Assembly (NCBI RefSeq): GCF_024159265.1
Contig: NZ_JAMYWY010000001.1
Span: forward strand, 3,596,001-3,660,000
Direction of reading: 5' to 3'
DNA length: 64,000 bases
Source of the DNA: Paenibacillus sp. 1781tsa1
GTDB lineage: Bacteria; Bacillota; Bacilli; Paenibacillales; Paenibacillaceae
A program made the translations under genes and the position numbers. How positions within the stretch are numbered: the first letter of the stretch is position 1; every line of letters starts with the position of its first letter. Shown here piece by piece: positions 9,486 through 17,821 of the stretch. The notes under the pieces are model-generated. The model was not told where the DNA came from and searched no databases. It saw only the letters and a list, made by a program, of their open reading frames with translations.

Positions 9486-9653
9486 TTTTCATCAACGTTA
9501 GATTTTCCAACGAATCGGATCTTATACTAAAATGGATTGCGGGGGATGGAAGATCCGAATATTCCCAATCCGTTGCAGGAATATAAACAAAATCGTAATC
9601 CGATACTTATTTTTGTGTTTTATATGATCTTGCAAAAGGGAGGAGGACTCACT

Positions 9654-9932
9654 GTGCCTAATAAAAACAAAATTGATCTAGCCACCGAAAATGCAAGAAA
9701 ACCGGCAGAAGGTGCACTTAAATCGAGTCGAAATGCACTGGAGCAGCATGCATCTAACGCGGTTTCTGAAGTGCAGACAGCTTTAAATCAGGCGATAAGC
9801 TCATTAAATGAATCGAATGCAACAGATTCACAAGCATTGGAGATTGCCCGACAGCAATTGACCCGAGCAGAGGAATTTTTAGATCAAGCGCAAACTTCAG
9901 CAAACGCATTACGTCTGCCGGACCAACAATAA
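9654..9932 (+). CDS. Small hydrophilic helical protein of unknown function
   Basis: I do not recognise it. The frame is open from 9537, but GGGAGGAGG at 9638-9646 places the start at the GTG at 9654, giving 92 residues. The product is highly polar, Ala/Gln/Glu/Asn-rich and almost entirely helical (ARKPAEGALKSSRNALEQHA, EVQTALNQAISSLNESNATD, ALEIARQQLTRAEEFLDQAQ), with heptad-like spacing of Leu and Ala, so a coiled coil is likely. It has no Cys or Trp. It is divergent from the spore-coat cluster across about 190 bases and ends in its own terminator. Its composition resembles small spore or stress proteins, but that is only a suggestion. Confidence 0.65.
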   Translation: MPNKNKIDLATENARKPAEGALKSSRNALEQHASNAVSEVQTALNQAISSLNESNATDSQALEIARQQLTRAEEFLDQAQTSANALRLPDQQ

Positions 9933-10074
9933 AACGGTCCTAGTACTGATAAGCTTGGCAGCGTTTTTCCTTCTATTCCGTATTTTCTCCGATACTCTTT
10001 GCATGGGGATTTACCCTGCGCTGACGATCGGAGGAAGCAATTTTCATGGAACACATATAGTTACGGTCAACATG

Positions 10075-10099
10075 CTTCGGCTTACGCCGAAGTTTTTTT
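10075..10099 (+). terminator. Intrinsic terminator downstream of the small helical protein
   Basis: CTTCGGC-TTAC-GCCGAAG followed by seven T, 143 bases after the stop at 9932. The gap 9933-10074 holds nothing else I can support. Confidence 0.85.
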
Positions 10100-10234
10100 G
10101 TGTTTTAGATGTATGGGACAATTTTATAATCGAGGTTGAAAAAGAATAAACCAGGGCCAGGCATTAGAAAAAGTCTTGAACATAATTATAGGTAATATCT
10201 ATCCAACTATGTTGAGGAGGACATCATACAGCCT

Positions 10235-11326
10235 ATGTTACCTATGGAAGAATATTTTGGTAAGTTAGAACTCGTTCATTCCTTTTACGGGGCTATGCCT
10301 ACAGGTGTTAGCGTGTCCGAAACCGGGCGTATCTTTGTTTGCTTTCCGAAATGGGGAGATGACGTTAAATTTACCGTAGCGGAAATTGTTGAGGGTCAGT
10401 TGCAGCCATATCCTAACTTAGAAACGAACTTGAGTAACCCATCGAATAACGCTATGTCTTTCATCAGTGTGCAAAGTGTTGTTACAGATGGAAGAGGAAC
10501 CTTGTGGGTACTGGATACGGCTGCACCTAATTTTTCTGAGCCAATTATAGGAGGGGCAAAATTAGTCGCGGTAGATTTAGAAACAAATACAATAAGAAAA
10601 GTATATATATTTGCAGATGATGTGGTCTTACCAACAACGTATCTGAATGATGTCCGATTTGACTTTCGTGTAGGTAACGCAGGTTACGCCTATATAACGG
10701 ATTCTTCTTCCAATGGTCCCGGCGCTATTATCGTCGTAAATCTAGAAAACGGCAATGCGTATAGACGGTTGCATGGAGCAAGCTCAACCTCACCCGATCC
10801 GTATTTTGTACCGAAAGTGGAAGGTAAAATTTTGATGAATCGAAACGCGGATGGTTCCACATCTCCCTTTCGCTTGGCCTCTGATGGGATAGCCATTTCC
10901 CCTGATGGGAAAATGTTATTCTATTGTCCATTAACCAGTCGCCAGCTATACTCGATCTCAACCGAATCGTTAAGAGACAGAACGATACCGGATTTCAAAT
11001 TAAGTGATCTTGTGCAGTATTGGGGAGAGAAGGGAGCATCGGATGGGATGATCACGGACGCAATAGGAAACGTGTATGCTGGAGATTATGAGAATGATAG
11101 CATTCGCAAGATATTGCCGAACGGAATCATGGAAACCATCGCCCATGATCCCCGAATTTTATGGCCAGATACGTTTTCTATTGGTCCGGATCAATACTTA
11201 TATGTAATTGTGAATCAATTACATAGGCAGGCAAGATTTCATTATGGAAAAGATCTGCGACAAAAACCGTATAGTTTACTCCGTATGAAAATTGATGAAT
11301 TACCTGCACTTCCTTTTGATCAATAG
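10235..11326 (+). CDS. Major royal jelly/yellow-family beta-propeller protein
   Basis: A 363-residue protein of the MRJP/yellow family, rare in bacteria. Diagnostic stretches are TGVSVSETGRIFVCFPKWGD, VVTDGRGTLWVLDTAAPNF, YLNDVRFDFRVGNAGYAYIT, SDGIAISPDGKMLFYCPLTS and GASDGMITDAIGNVYAGDYE, the six-bladed propeller repeats. There is no signal peptide, so it is probably cytoplasmic. The ribosome site GAGGAGG ends 14 bases before ATG 10235, a long gap; a second ATG (10244) is farther still, and no closer standard start exists in frame. Some bacterial relatives bind aromatic amines or act as lactonase-like hydrolases; no function is asserted. Monocistronic, followed at 11412 by the tetR promoter. 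Confidence 0.85.
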   Translation: MLPMEEYFGKLELVHSFYGAMPTGVSVSETGRIFVCFPKWGDDVKFTVAEIVEGQLQPYPNLETNLSNPSNNAMSFISVQSVVTDGRGTLWVLDTAAPNFSEPIIGGAKLVAVDLETNTIRKVYIFADDVVLPTTYLNDVRFDFRVGNAGYAYITDSSSNGPGAIIVVNLENGNAYRRLHGASSTSPDPYFVPKVEGKILMNRNADGSTSPFRLASDGIAISPDGKMLFYCPLTSRQLYSISTESLRDRTIPDFKLSDLVQYWGEKGASDGMITDAIGNVYAGDYENDSIRKILPNGIMETIAHDPRILWPDTFSIGPDQYLYVIVNQLHRQARFHYGKDLRQKPYSLLRMKIDELPALPFDQ

Positions 11327-11411
11327 AATCGATTAAAACTTAAAGAGGCAGAGTTTCACCCTGTTGTGATACCAAACGGGATTCATAGTCTCAGGAGTAC
11401 AACCTGCGTCA

Positions 11412-11440
11412 TGGACATATATATATAGCACTGCTATAAT
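11412..11440 (+). promoter_or_regulatory. tetR core promoter with embedded operator TATAGC-N3-GCTATA
   Basis: -35 TGGACA (11412-11417), 17-base spacer, -10 TATAAT (11435-11440). The palindrome TATAGCACTGCTATA (11424-11438) fills the spacer and part of the -10. Transcription should begin near 11447, at or next to the ATG at 11448, so the message would be leaderless or nearly so. Confidence 0.8.
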
Positions 11441-11447
11441 AGAAGTT

Positions 11448-12023
11448 ATGAGCACATATGACAAAATATTAGCAGCTGCTCTTAAGGTACTGGAGGAAGA
11501 GGGAGGAGCCCAATTTTCGACGCGAGCTGTCACTTCAATCGCGCAGGTTACAGCTCCAACACTCTACCACCACTTCGGTAATGCCGATGGACTCCTGAGT
11601 GCAGCTATAGTGGAAGCATTCAAACAGTTATTTGATAGTAAAATTGCCGCAGTGGAGTCTCCTATTCCAGAGATGGCGCTTCGTCAGGGGTGGGATGACT
11701 ATGTCCGCTTCGCGGCAGCCCGTCCTCGGATATATGCGGCAATGATGGGGCGACTACTCGAGGGCGCCCATATTGAGGCGGCAGATCAGTCGTACCAAGC
11801 ACTTGTGCAAAATGTTCAAAGAGTTGCTGCCGCAGGAAAACTAGCTGTTTCGGCCGAAGCTGCAGCAGATCTGGTCTGGGCTTCTGCCAATACGGCCTCT
11901 TGGTTGTATGTGACGTCCCAAATTCGCAAGGCACCCCCACCCCAGCCTGACGTCGTTGATCTCATTCGAGAAAGCGTGATGCAGATCATCTTGATCCCAA
12001 TGCCGGATACAGGTTCAAAATGA
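11448..12023 (+). CDS. TetR-family repressor, autoregulated
   Basis: A 191-residue TetR protein. Residues 1-50 are the DNA-binding head: KILAAALKVLEEEGGAQFST, RAVTSIAQVTAPTLYHHFGN with the recognition helix APTLYHHF. The remaining helices form a divergent ligand domain with a proline-rich tail (KAPPPQPDVVDLIRESV). No ribosome site precedes the ATG; instead the promoter places +1 at the start codon. The operator in its promoter recurs three times before the SDR gene at 12383, so it should repress itself and the SDR-monooxygenase operon. The inducer is unknown; the enzymes suggest a quinone, aromatic or other reactive carbonyl compound. Confidence 0.9.
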   Translation: MSTYDKILAAALKVLEEEGGAQFSTRAVTSIAQVTAPTLYHHFGNADGLLSAAIVEAFKQLFDSKIAAVESPIPEMALRQGWDDYVRFAAARPRIYAAMMGRLLEGAHIEAADQSYQALVQNVQRVAAAGKLAVSAEAAADLVWASANTASWLYVTSQIRKAPPPQPDVVDLIRESVMQIILIPMPDTGSK

Positions 12024-12054
12024 GGGATCGATGAAAGAGCCTGGAGACTCCAAA

Positions 12055-12083
12055 CAAAGCCCCTATGTGGGCTTTGTTTTGTT
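12055..12083 (+). terminator. Intrinsic terminator 1 after tetR
   Basis: CAAAGCCC-CTATGT-GGGCTTTG followed by TTTTGTTT. Confidence 0.85.
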
Positions 12084-12124
12084 TCATGGTAAAGATGAAG
12101 AAGCACAAATGGTACACATAAGAG

Positions 12125-12158
12125 AGATCGCCTATCCAAGCAGGATGGCGATCTTTTT
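12125..12158 (+). terminator. Intrinsic terminator 2 after tetR
   Basis: AGATCGCC...GGCGATCT stem, extended inward by ATCC/GGAT, with a run of five T. Two tandem terminators insulate tetR from the operon it controls. The rest of 12159-12280 shows nothing I can support. Confidence 0.75.
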
Positions 12159-12283
12159 CATTTTCAGAGGGATTCGATAATCTCATTCCTTACGACACGG
12201 CATCTCGGGAGCATCGAAGTATATCACCCTGCGCACGCCAAAATGATGTTCAGATCGCAGGAGGACCACACTATGCAAAAATA

Positions 12284-12345
12284 TATAGCACCGCTATAGA
12301 CAGTTCTATATAGCGGTGCTATAATGACCGTATAACAGTGCTATA
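12284..12345 (+). promoter_or_regulatory. SDR operon promoter with three TetR operators
   Basis: -35 TAGACA (12297-12302), 17-base spacer, -10 TATAAT (12320-12325). Operator A TATAGCACCGCTATA (12284-12298) abuts the -35, operator B TATAGCGGTGCTATA (12309-12323) overlaps the -10, operator C TATAACAGTGCTATA (12331-12345, one half-site mismatch) covers the initial transcribed region. Centres are 25 and 22 bp apart. Confidence 0.85.
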
Positions 12346-12382
12346 CAGTGATTCATAACTTATCAAACTCAGGAGGTTTACA

Positions 12383-13234
12383 ATGCCATATAAAACTCAA
12401 GAAATGGTTGTCGTCACAGGTACTTCGAGTGGAATCGGCAGGGCTACCGCGGAGCAGCTCGCCGCTGAAGGATTTCACGTTTTAGCTGGGGTTCGCCGTC
12501 AGGAAGATGCCGACAAAATCAAACAAAAAAATATCGAACCGGTGATTCTCGATATTACTGCTATCGACACACTAAGGGCGCTGGCCGAACGAGTGGAGCA
12601 AGATCCGCTTGGTCGCCCGCTGCGTGCCGTGGTCAACAATGCCGGCATTGCCGTTAATGCACCTCTTGAGATGGTTCCGCTGGATGAATTACGCCGTCAG
12701 ATCGAAGTCAGCGTGATCGGGCAAGTTGCGGTTATTCAAGCACTTACTCCGGCCTTGCTGAAGAGCGGCGGACGCGTAGTGAATATCGGATCCGTTGGCG
12801 GCAAAATTTCAATGCCTGGTTTCGGAATTTATTCAGCTGCAAAATACGCGATGGAAGCGATCAATGACAGCCTCCGCAGAGAGATGTCCTCGTTCGGACT
12901 CAAAGTTATCATGATTACTCCGGGCGGTGTCAGCACCAGCCTGTCGGAGAAAGGGGTTACGACAGCCAATCGGCTGTCCAAGTTGATGACGCCCGATCAA
13001 CACAGACGCCATGATCGTCTTTTTGACGCCGTGAAGGCGCAGGCTGAATCGTGGGCAACGAGCGGTATTCCTCCTGAGAAAGTGGCAGAAGTAGTTTCAC
13101 GAGCCATCCACGCAAGTAATCCGCGCACCCGCTATACGGCTGGCCGAGATTCGGCACTGCTGACCCGACTGGTTCGTATTCTCCCGGATAAACTTCTCGA
13201 CCGGATGCTCCGCAGCCAGATGAAGCTGCAGTAA
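12383..13234 (+). CDS. Short-chain dehydrogenase/reductase of the TetR regulon
   Basis: A 283-residue classical SDR. TGTSSGIGRATAEQL is the TGxxxGxG cofactor loop, VVNNAGIAVNAPL the NNAG motif, and GSVGGKISMPGFGIYSAAKYA provides the catalytic Ser and YxxxK. An Arg in LAGVRRQEDADK after strand 2 suggests NADP(H). The C-terminal region (VVSRAIHASNPRTRYTAGRD) resembles reductases acting on hydroxysteroid or retinol-like carbonyls, but the substrate cannot be fixed. GGAGG lies before the ATG. First gene of a probable operon with the ABM-domain gene (67-base gap) and perhaps csaA; repressed by the TetR at 11448 through three operators. Confidence 0.9.
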   Translation: MPYKTQEMVVVTGTSSGIGRATAEQLAAEGFHVLAGVRRQEDADKIKQKNIEPVILDITAIDTLRALAERVEQDPLGRPLRAVVNNAGIAVNAPLEMVPLDELRRQIEVSVIGQVAVIQALTPALLKSGGRVVNIGSVGGKISMPGFGIYSAAKYAMEAINDSLRREMSSFGLKVIMITPGGVSTSLSEKGVTTANRLSKLMTPDQHRRHDRLFDAVKAQAESWATSGIPPEKVAEVVSRAIHASNPRTRYTAGRDSALLTRLVRILPDKLLDRMLRSQMKLQ

Positions 13235-13301
13235 CGGAAGTATGACTGATGTCACAACAACCGTTTGAATATGCATTATTGATAACTTAGGAGGAATCAA
13301 C

Positions 13302-13625
13302 ATGAACGATACCAATAACCGTTACGTTACTGTACTCTGGGAGGCGAGAGCCAAGGCAGGGAGAGAAGCTGAGATGAAGGCGTTTATGACTGCAGCTGTC
13401 ACCCCGTCACGGAACGACCAGGGTAACATTGACTATGAAGCTCACGAGGTAGAAGGCCAGCCTGGTACATTTATCATCTACGAGCGCTGGGAAAACCGGG
13501 ATGCTCTCGATCGACACCTGAACGCCCCGCGGATGCAGGAACTGGTGCCTCAGCTCTTAGAACTGATGGAGGGATCCATTGAGGAAGGGATTCGACTCCT
13601 GAAACCGTTTCGTCCAGCGCATTAA
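13302..13625 (+). CDS. Antibiotic biosynthesis monooxygenase (ABM)-domain protein, quinol monooxygenase-like
   Basis: A 107-residue single-domain ABM protein of the dimeric ferredoxin-like fold: VTVLWEARAKAGREAEMKAF, NIDYEAHEVEGQPGTFIIYE, RWENRDALDRHLNAPRMQEL. The YERWENRDALDRHL stretch with the conserved His is typical of YgiN/YwqN-neighbour type cofactor-free monooxygenases that oxidise quinols or polyketide aromatics. TAGGAGGAA precedes the ATG. Its position behind a TetR-controlled SDR is a common arrangement for detoxification of quinones or aromatic electrophiles. Confidence 0.85.
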   Translation: MNDTNNRYVTVLWEARAKAGREAEMKAFMTAAVTPSRNDQGNIDYEAHEVEGQPGTFIIYERWENRDALDRHLNAPRMQELVPQLLELMEGSIEEGIRLLKPFRPAH

Positions 13626-13650
13626 ACTAGAACATTCGGGAGGTCAAGCA

Positions 13651-13983
13651 TTGGCAACGATCGATGATTTTACAGCACTAGATATTCGTGTGGGAACGAT
13701 TAAGGAAGCGGAGTTTTTTGAAGAAGCAAAGATCCCTGCGATTAAGCTTAAGATTGATTTTGGACCGGAGATCGGGATGAAATCCTCAAGTGCACAAATA
13801 ACGAAGCGTTACAAGGCTGAGGACATTATAGGAAGACAAATTGTTGGAATCGTCAATTTTCCTCCTCGGCGCATTGCTGGATTCAAATCGGAGGTATTAG
13901 TTTTGGGCGGAGTCCCGGAAAAAGGAGATGTTATTCTATTAAAGCCGGATACTGAAATCCCTAACGGTACTCCTATTGCATAA
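13651..13983 (+). CDS. csaA: CsaA-type tRNA-binding-domain chaperone
   Basis: A 110-residue EMAP/tRNA-binding OB-fold protein: LDIRVGTIKEAEFFEEAKIP, LKIDFGPEIGMKSSSAQITK, VNFPPRRIAGFKSEVLVLGG. This is the full length of CsaA, a homodimeric export-related chaperone in Bacillus. The start is TTG at 13651, 7 bases after GGGAGG (13638-13643); no ATG is available in frame. It follows the monooxygenase gene by 25 bases and may be read through from it, though its housekeeping role suggests chance proximity. Confidence 0.92.
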   Translation: MATIDDFTALDIRVGTIKEAEFFEEAKIPAIKLKIDFGPEIGMKSSSAQITKRYKAEDIIGRQIVGIVNFPPRRIAGFKSEVLVLGGVPEKGDVILLKPDTEIPNGTPIA

Positions 13984-14080
13984 GTTAGACGACGAGAACG
14001 TTAACTGAATACAAATAAGAAACACTTACGGAGTTCACACATTATAAATAAGATATTATTTTTCCAAAAAGAAAACGATC

Positions 14081-14089
14081 TTACCATAT
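14081..14089 (+). promoter_or_regulatory. TTACCATAT motif upstream of the GH3 gene
   Basis: The same nine bases occur at 17731-17739 (AraC/GH78 intergenic) and 20700-20708 (before the symporter). In each case it is in the only non-coding stretch upstream of a plant-glycoside gene. It is a candidate half-site for the AraC regulator at 16445. Otherwise the gap 13984-14162 is AT-rich without other supported features. Confidence 0.5.
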
Positions 14090-14162
14090 ATTCAGGGTCA
14101 TTTGCTCTACTCTTATGAAGTAACCGATTACATTATTAACGTTTGCCAACGGAGGAGAGCGA

Positions 14163-16409
14163 ATGAATCCTAATTTACAAGAAATGATCAAGCAAATGAC
14201 ATTAGAAGAAAAAGCAGAACTCTGCTCAGGTAAAGATTTCACGAATACCAATGCCATTGACCGTCTTAGGGTTCCCTCTATTATGATGTCAGATGGGCCT
14301 CACGGACTTAGAAAACAAGACGGGACTGCGGACCACCTAGGTATAAACAAAAGTTTACCAGCTACCTGCTTCCCATCCGGAAGTGGAGTTGCCTCATCGT
14401 GGAATCGTGAACTCGCCCATAAGATGGGGACAGCACTCGGACAAGAAGCACAAGCAGCGGATATTTCGATTATTTTGGGGCCTGCTGTGAATATCAAGCG
14501 TTCCCCGCTGTGTGGCCGAAATTTTGAATATTTTTCTGAAGACCCTTATTTATCGGGGACTTTGGCAGCTAGCTATATTTCAGGCGTACAAAGCCAAGGC
14601 GTGGGTACTTCTATCAAACATTTTGCTGTAAACAACCAGGAATATAAGCGTATGTCTGTCGATGCAGTGGTGGATGAACGGACTCTACGGGAAATTTATC
14701 TTGCAAGCTTTGAACATGCAGTGAAAGAGGGAGAGCCATGGACCGTCATGGCCGCTTATAACAAAGTAAATGGTGAATTTTGTTCCGAAAACAGCCGGTT
14801 ACTGACTGAAATTCTCCGGGATGAATGGGGATTTTCAGGCGTAGTGGTCTCGGATTGGGGAGCTGTCAATGAACGGGATCAGGGACTAGCTGCCGGTCTG
14901 GAACTGGAAATGCCCTCCAGTCATGGTGCGGGAAGCAAGAAAATTATTGAAGCTGTTCAATCGGGAAAGCTGAGCGAAGAGGTGCTGGATCAGTCTGTTG
15001 AGAGATTGTTGTCACTTGTATTCAAAGCTGTAGATAGCCAGCGGAAGTCATTATCGGTTGATGTAGAGGCACAGCACCAATTGGCCAGAAAAATGGCAAG
15101 CGAATGCATGGTCCTGCTCAAGAATGAGGAGAGCATTCTACCTCTAAACACCAAAGATTCCATTGCAGTTATCGGAGCATTTGCGCAGCACCCGCGCTAC
15201 CAGGGCGGCGGTAGTTCACATGTTATACCAACGAAGCTGGATAACATCTATGAAGAAATCCTTAAAACAGCCACTGACAGTGCAAACATCTCGTATGCGG
15301 CCGGTTATACATTGGACGAAGATGTTGTAAACGAAGAACTGATCCAAGAAGCAGTAGCTGCCGCAAAGAATGCACAGGTTGCAGTTATTTTTGCCGGGCT
15401 GCCTGAACGTTATGAGTCCGAAGGTTTCGACCGGAAACATCTTCAATTGCCCGAAAGTCACAGAACTTTAATTGAAGCAGTCGCGGAGGTTCAAGAGAAC
15501 ATTGTTGTTGTATTGAGCAATGGAGGTCCCATTGAACTGCCTTGGCTGGATAAAGTTAAGGGTGTATTGGAGGCATACCTTGGAGGTCAGGCTTTGGGCG
15601 GTGCAATCGCTGATATTCTCTTTGGAAGCGTAAATCCAAGCGGGAAACTGGCTGAGACATTTCCTAAAAAACTGATCCACAATCCGTCGTACTTGAATTT
15701 CCCCGGAGACGGCGAGACTGTCGAATATCGAGAAGGTGTTTTTACTGGCTACCGTCATTACGATACAAGAGATGTTGAGCCTTTGTTTCCATTTGGCTTC
15801 GGTTTAAGCTACACCCAATTTGAATATAGTGATCTACAGGTCAGTCATAAACAGATCAAAGATACCGACAGTGTAGCGGTTTCAGTAACAATTAAAAACA
15901 CGGGTGAAACAGAGGGAAAAGAGGCCGTTCAGCTATATGTACGTGATGTGGAATCAACGGTCCCACGTCCACTTCAGGAATTGAAGGGGTACGCCAAAGT
16001 TTCACTTCAGCCTGGTGAAGAGACCACTGTACATTTTGAACTGGGCAAAAGAGCCTTTGCTTACTACGATGTTAAGCTGAAAGACTGGCATGTGGAGACG
16101 GGGAAATTCGACATTATGGTCGGAAAATCTTCAAGAGAGATTGAACTCACTGAAACGATCGAGGTAGAATCGAGCGTAATAGTTACCAAACCAATTACTA
16201 GGCATTCCACATTCGGTGAATTACTGCAGCATCCCGTCGGAGCTGAAATTATGGCTGCGATGGGGCAATATGACGGGAATGAAGCAGGATTGGGTGAGGG
16301 AATGCAGGAATTAATTATGGGTACCACATTGCACAATGCAGCACTTATGAGCAACGGTCTGTTCACAGAAGAAACACTTCAAAGTATCTTATCCGCTGTT
16401 AACCGTTGA
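14163..16409 (+). CDS. Beta-glucosidase, GH3
   Basis: A 748-residue cytoplasmic GH3 enzyme (no signal peptide). The N-terminal barrel has [31 protein letters not shown] with [18 protein letters not shown] and the nucleophile Asp231 in [10 protein letters not shown]. The (alpha/beta)6 domain contains [10 protein letters not shown] and the acid/base region [17 protein letters not shown] fibronectin III-like domain follows ([33 protein letters not shown]). Residues from about 681 to 748 are an extra helical tail, [20 protein letters not shown] onward, that resembles segments of the GH78 and SDR proteins in this window. It should remove terminal glucose from imported plant glycosides or saponins, together with the rhamnosidase and symporter. 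GGAGG precedes the start. Confidence 0.93.
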   Translation: MNPNLQEMIKQMTLEEKAELCSGKDFTNTNAIDRLRVPSIMMSDGPHGLRKQDGTADHLGINKSLPATCFPSGSGVASSWNRELAHKMGTALGQEAQAADISIILGPAVNIKRSPLCGRNFEYFSEDPYLSGTLAASYISGVQSQGVGTSIKHFAVNNQEYKRMSVDAVVDERTLREIYLASFEHAVKEGEPWTVMAAYNKVNGEFCSENSRLLTEILRDEWGFSGVVVSDWGAVNERDQGLAAGLELEMPSSHGAGSKKIIEAVQSGKLSEEVLDQSVERLLSLVFKAVDSQRKSLSVDVEAQHQLARKMASECMVLLKNEESILPLNTKDSIAVIGAFAQHPRYQGGGSSHVIPTKLDNIYEEILKTATDSANISYAAGYTLDEDVVNEELIQEAVAAAKNAQVAVIFAGLPERYESEGFDRKHLQLPESHRTLIEAVAEVQENIVVVLSNGGPIELPWLDKVKGVLEAYLGGQALGGAIADILFGSVNPSGKLAETFPKKLIHNPSYLNFPGDGETVEYREGVFTGYRHYDTRDVEPLFPFGFGLSYTQFEYSDLQVSHKQIKDTDSVAVSVTIKNTGETEGKEAVQLYVRDVESTVPRPLQELKGYAKVSLQPGEETTVHFELGKRAFAYYDVKLKDWHVETGKFDIMVGKSSREIELTETIEVESSVIVTKPITRHSTFGELLQHPVGAEIMAAMGQYDGNEAGLGEGMQELIMGTTLHNAALMSNGLFTEETLQSILSAVNR

Positions 16410-16424
16410 ATGAATGCATCGTTA

Positions 16425-16450
16425 GAATAAGCCCGCCATCGGGCTTATTC
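16425..16450. terminator. Bidirectional hairpin between convergent GH3 and AraC genes
   Basis: GAATAAGCCC-GCCATC-GGGCTTATTC, a perfect 10-bp stem. The araC stop codon (16445-16447, minus) lies inside the right arm. T runs are poor on both sides, so efficiency is uncertain. Confidence 0.6.
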
Positions 16451-17668
16451 CTCTAACATATGATGCGTTTGTTGATACTGCTTAGGGGTTCTACCTGTGT
16501 GTGTTTTAAAAATCTTGGTGAAATAACTCTGATCCGTAAAACTCAAAAGAGACCCGATCTCAGAAAGTGGAGTGCTCGTAAAGTGAATCATATGTTTAGC
16601 TTCCTCAATTTTAATCTGTTGAATATATTTATTAACGGGAACTCCTACTTCTTTTTTAAAGAGTACCGATAGATAGTTTGGGCTAATACCGGCATGTTCA
16701 GCAATTTTTTCATGTGTCATTTTGGAATAACGGTGGTTATATATATAATTTTTGCAAAGTGTTACGATTTTAGAATGCTGTGATTCTTTAACCTGAGAGA
16801 CTTTCTCGGTTAACGAAAAAAATGCTTCCAAGCAGCATTGATCGATCTCTTTATCGGTCCGTAGATCCTCAAGGCGCTGTATGTAAACATCACTTACCGA
16901 AAAAGCAATCTCCGAATAGAGACCCCCGTCAATTGCTGCTCTGGCTGCAAGAGCTATACCGATGATGCCAAGATTCTTTTTAGAACGGATATGACTTGAT
17001 TTGGACAGGACTCCTGTATTTTCACGACCAAGTTGTGTAAAGTGTTTGAGCATATCCAATTTACCGTCCTTAACAATCGTTAACAATTTCTTTTCATTTA
17101 GCGGGTTGTGATGGAGCATCTCATCATAGCCTTTTGATGAATTTATGGAACTTTGTATTTCTTTTTCCTTGATATGAATACCGCGCAAATAGTCCTGTAC
17201 TACATCCTCAGCTTCGATCAATTCGTGATTAAACATTTGATTAACCAAGATCGTGATGTTAATTAGCCTCTCATGGGTTATCACAGGAACAGACTGATAA
17301 TAATGATATACTTGTTCCCGGTTCGCAAAGAGATGTGTGTCATTAATGAGCCCATTTATTTTATGTTCAATCAAGCTAAATGGAAGGGAAGGTCCTAAAA
17401 TGATGGTTCCTTCATCGTTCAGATCGTTACCAATACGAATTAAAATGTAGTTCTCAAAAAACATCGTTCTTACAACTGAAGGATCTTCTTTACACACGGA
17501 TGGATCAAACCCCAACACTGAAAAAAAGAATTGTTTATCATTTTTATACAGCGGATTAAGTATTCGATTACCCATCAGTTCGAATTGAACCTCTCCGGTG
17601 GAGCTTACAAAGAAGATGGACATATCAAAAAGTTCTGCAATAAGTTTACATTGACGTTTTAGGTCCAT
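16445..17668 (-). CDS. AraC-family regulator of the plant-glycoside locus
   Basis: A 407-residue regulator. The C-terminal 100 residues hold two helix-turn-helix units: MTHEKIAEHAGISPNYLSVL and PLSEIGSLLSFTDQSYFTKI, ending FKTHTGRTPKQYQQ. The N-terminal ~300 residues are a sensor region without the cupin sugar pocket of AraC itself; the opening CKLIAELFDMSIFFVSSTGE looks PAS/GAF-like, as in YesN-relatives lacking a receiver. AAGGAG is 10 bases upstream of the ATG. It is divergent from the GH78 gene and convergent with GH3, so it probably activates both plus the symporter through the TTACCATAT sites. The inducer may be rhamnose or a rhamnosyl glucoside. Confidence 0.9.
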   Translation of the reverse strand: MDLKRQCKLIAELFDMSIFFVSSTGEVQFELMGNRILNPLYKNDKQFFFSVLGFDPSVCKEDPSVVRTMFFENYILIRIGNDLNDEGTIILGPSLPFSLIEHKINGLINDTHLFANREQVYHYYQSVPVITHERLINITILVNQMFNHELIEAEDVVQDYLRGIHIKEKEIQSSINSSKGYDEMLHHNPLNEKKLLTIVKDGKLDMLKHFTQLGRENTGVLSKSSHIRSKKNLGIIGIALAARAAIDGGLYSEIAFSVSDVYIQRLEDLRTDKEIDQCCLEAFFSLTEKVSQVKESQHSKIVTLCKNYIYNHRYSKMTHEKIAEHAGISPNYLSVLFKKEVGVPVNKYIQQIKIEEAKHMIHFTSTPLSEIGSLLSFTDQSYFTKIFKTHTGRTPKQYQQTHHMLEE

Positions 17669-17730
17669 TTTGTGTGTGACTCCTTTTTTTAATCATTTTA
17701 TCACATCAAAATTATAAAATTACAATTATA

Positions 17731-17782
17731 TTACCATATTGTATGAGGAAATTTCTTTATGATATTTTAGTAAGCGTTAACA
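17731..17782 (+). promoter_or_regulatory. GH78 promoter region with TTACCATAT motif and cre box
   Basis: TTACCATAT (17731-17739) touches a -35 TTGTAT (17739-17744), 18-base spacer, -10 TATTTT (17763-17768). AGTAAGCGTTAACA (17769-17782) matches the 14-base cre consensus TGWAANCGNTNWCA at all but the first base and covers the start site. This predicts activation by the AraC protein and repression by CcpA. Confidence 0.6.
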
Positions 17783-17821
17783 TTTAGGTGTGTGAGATCT
17801 ATGTTGAAGGGTGGTCATCTC

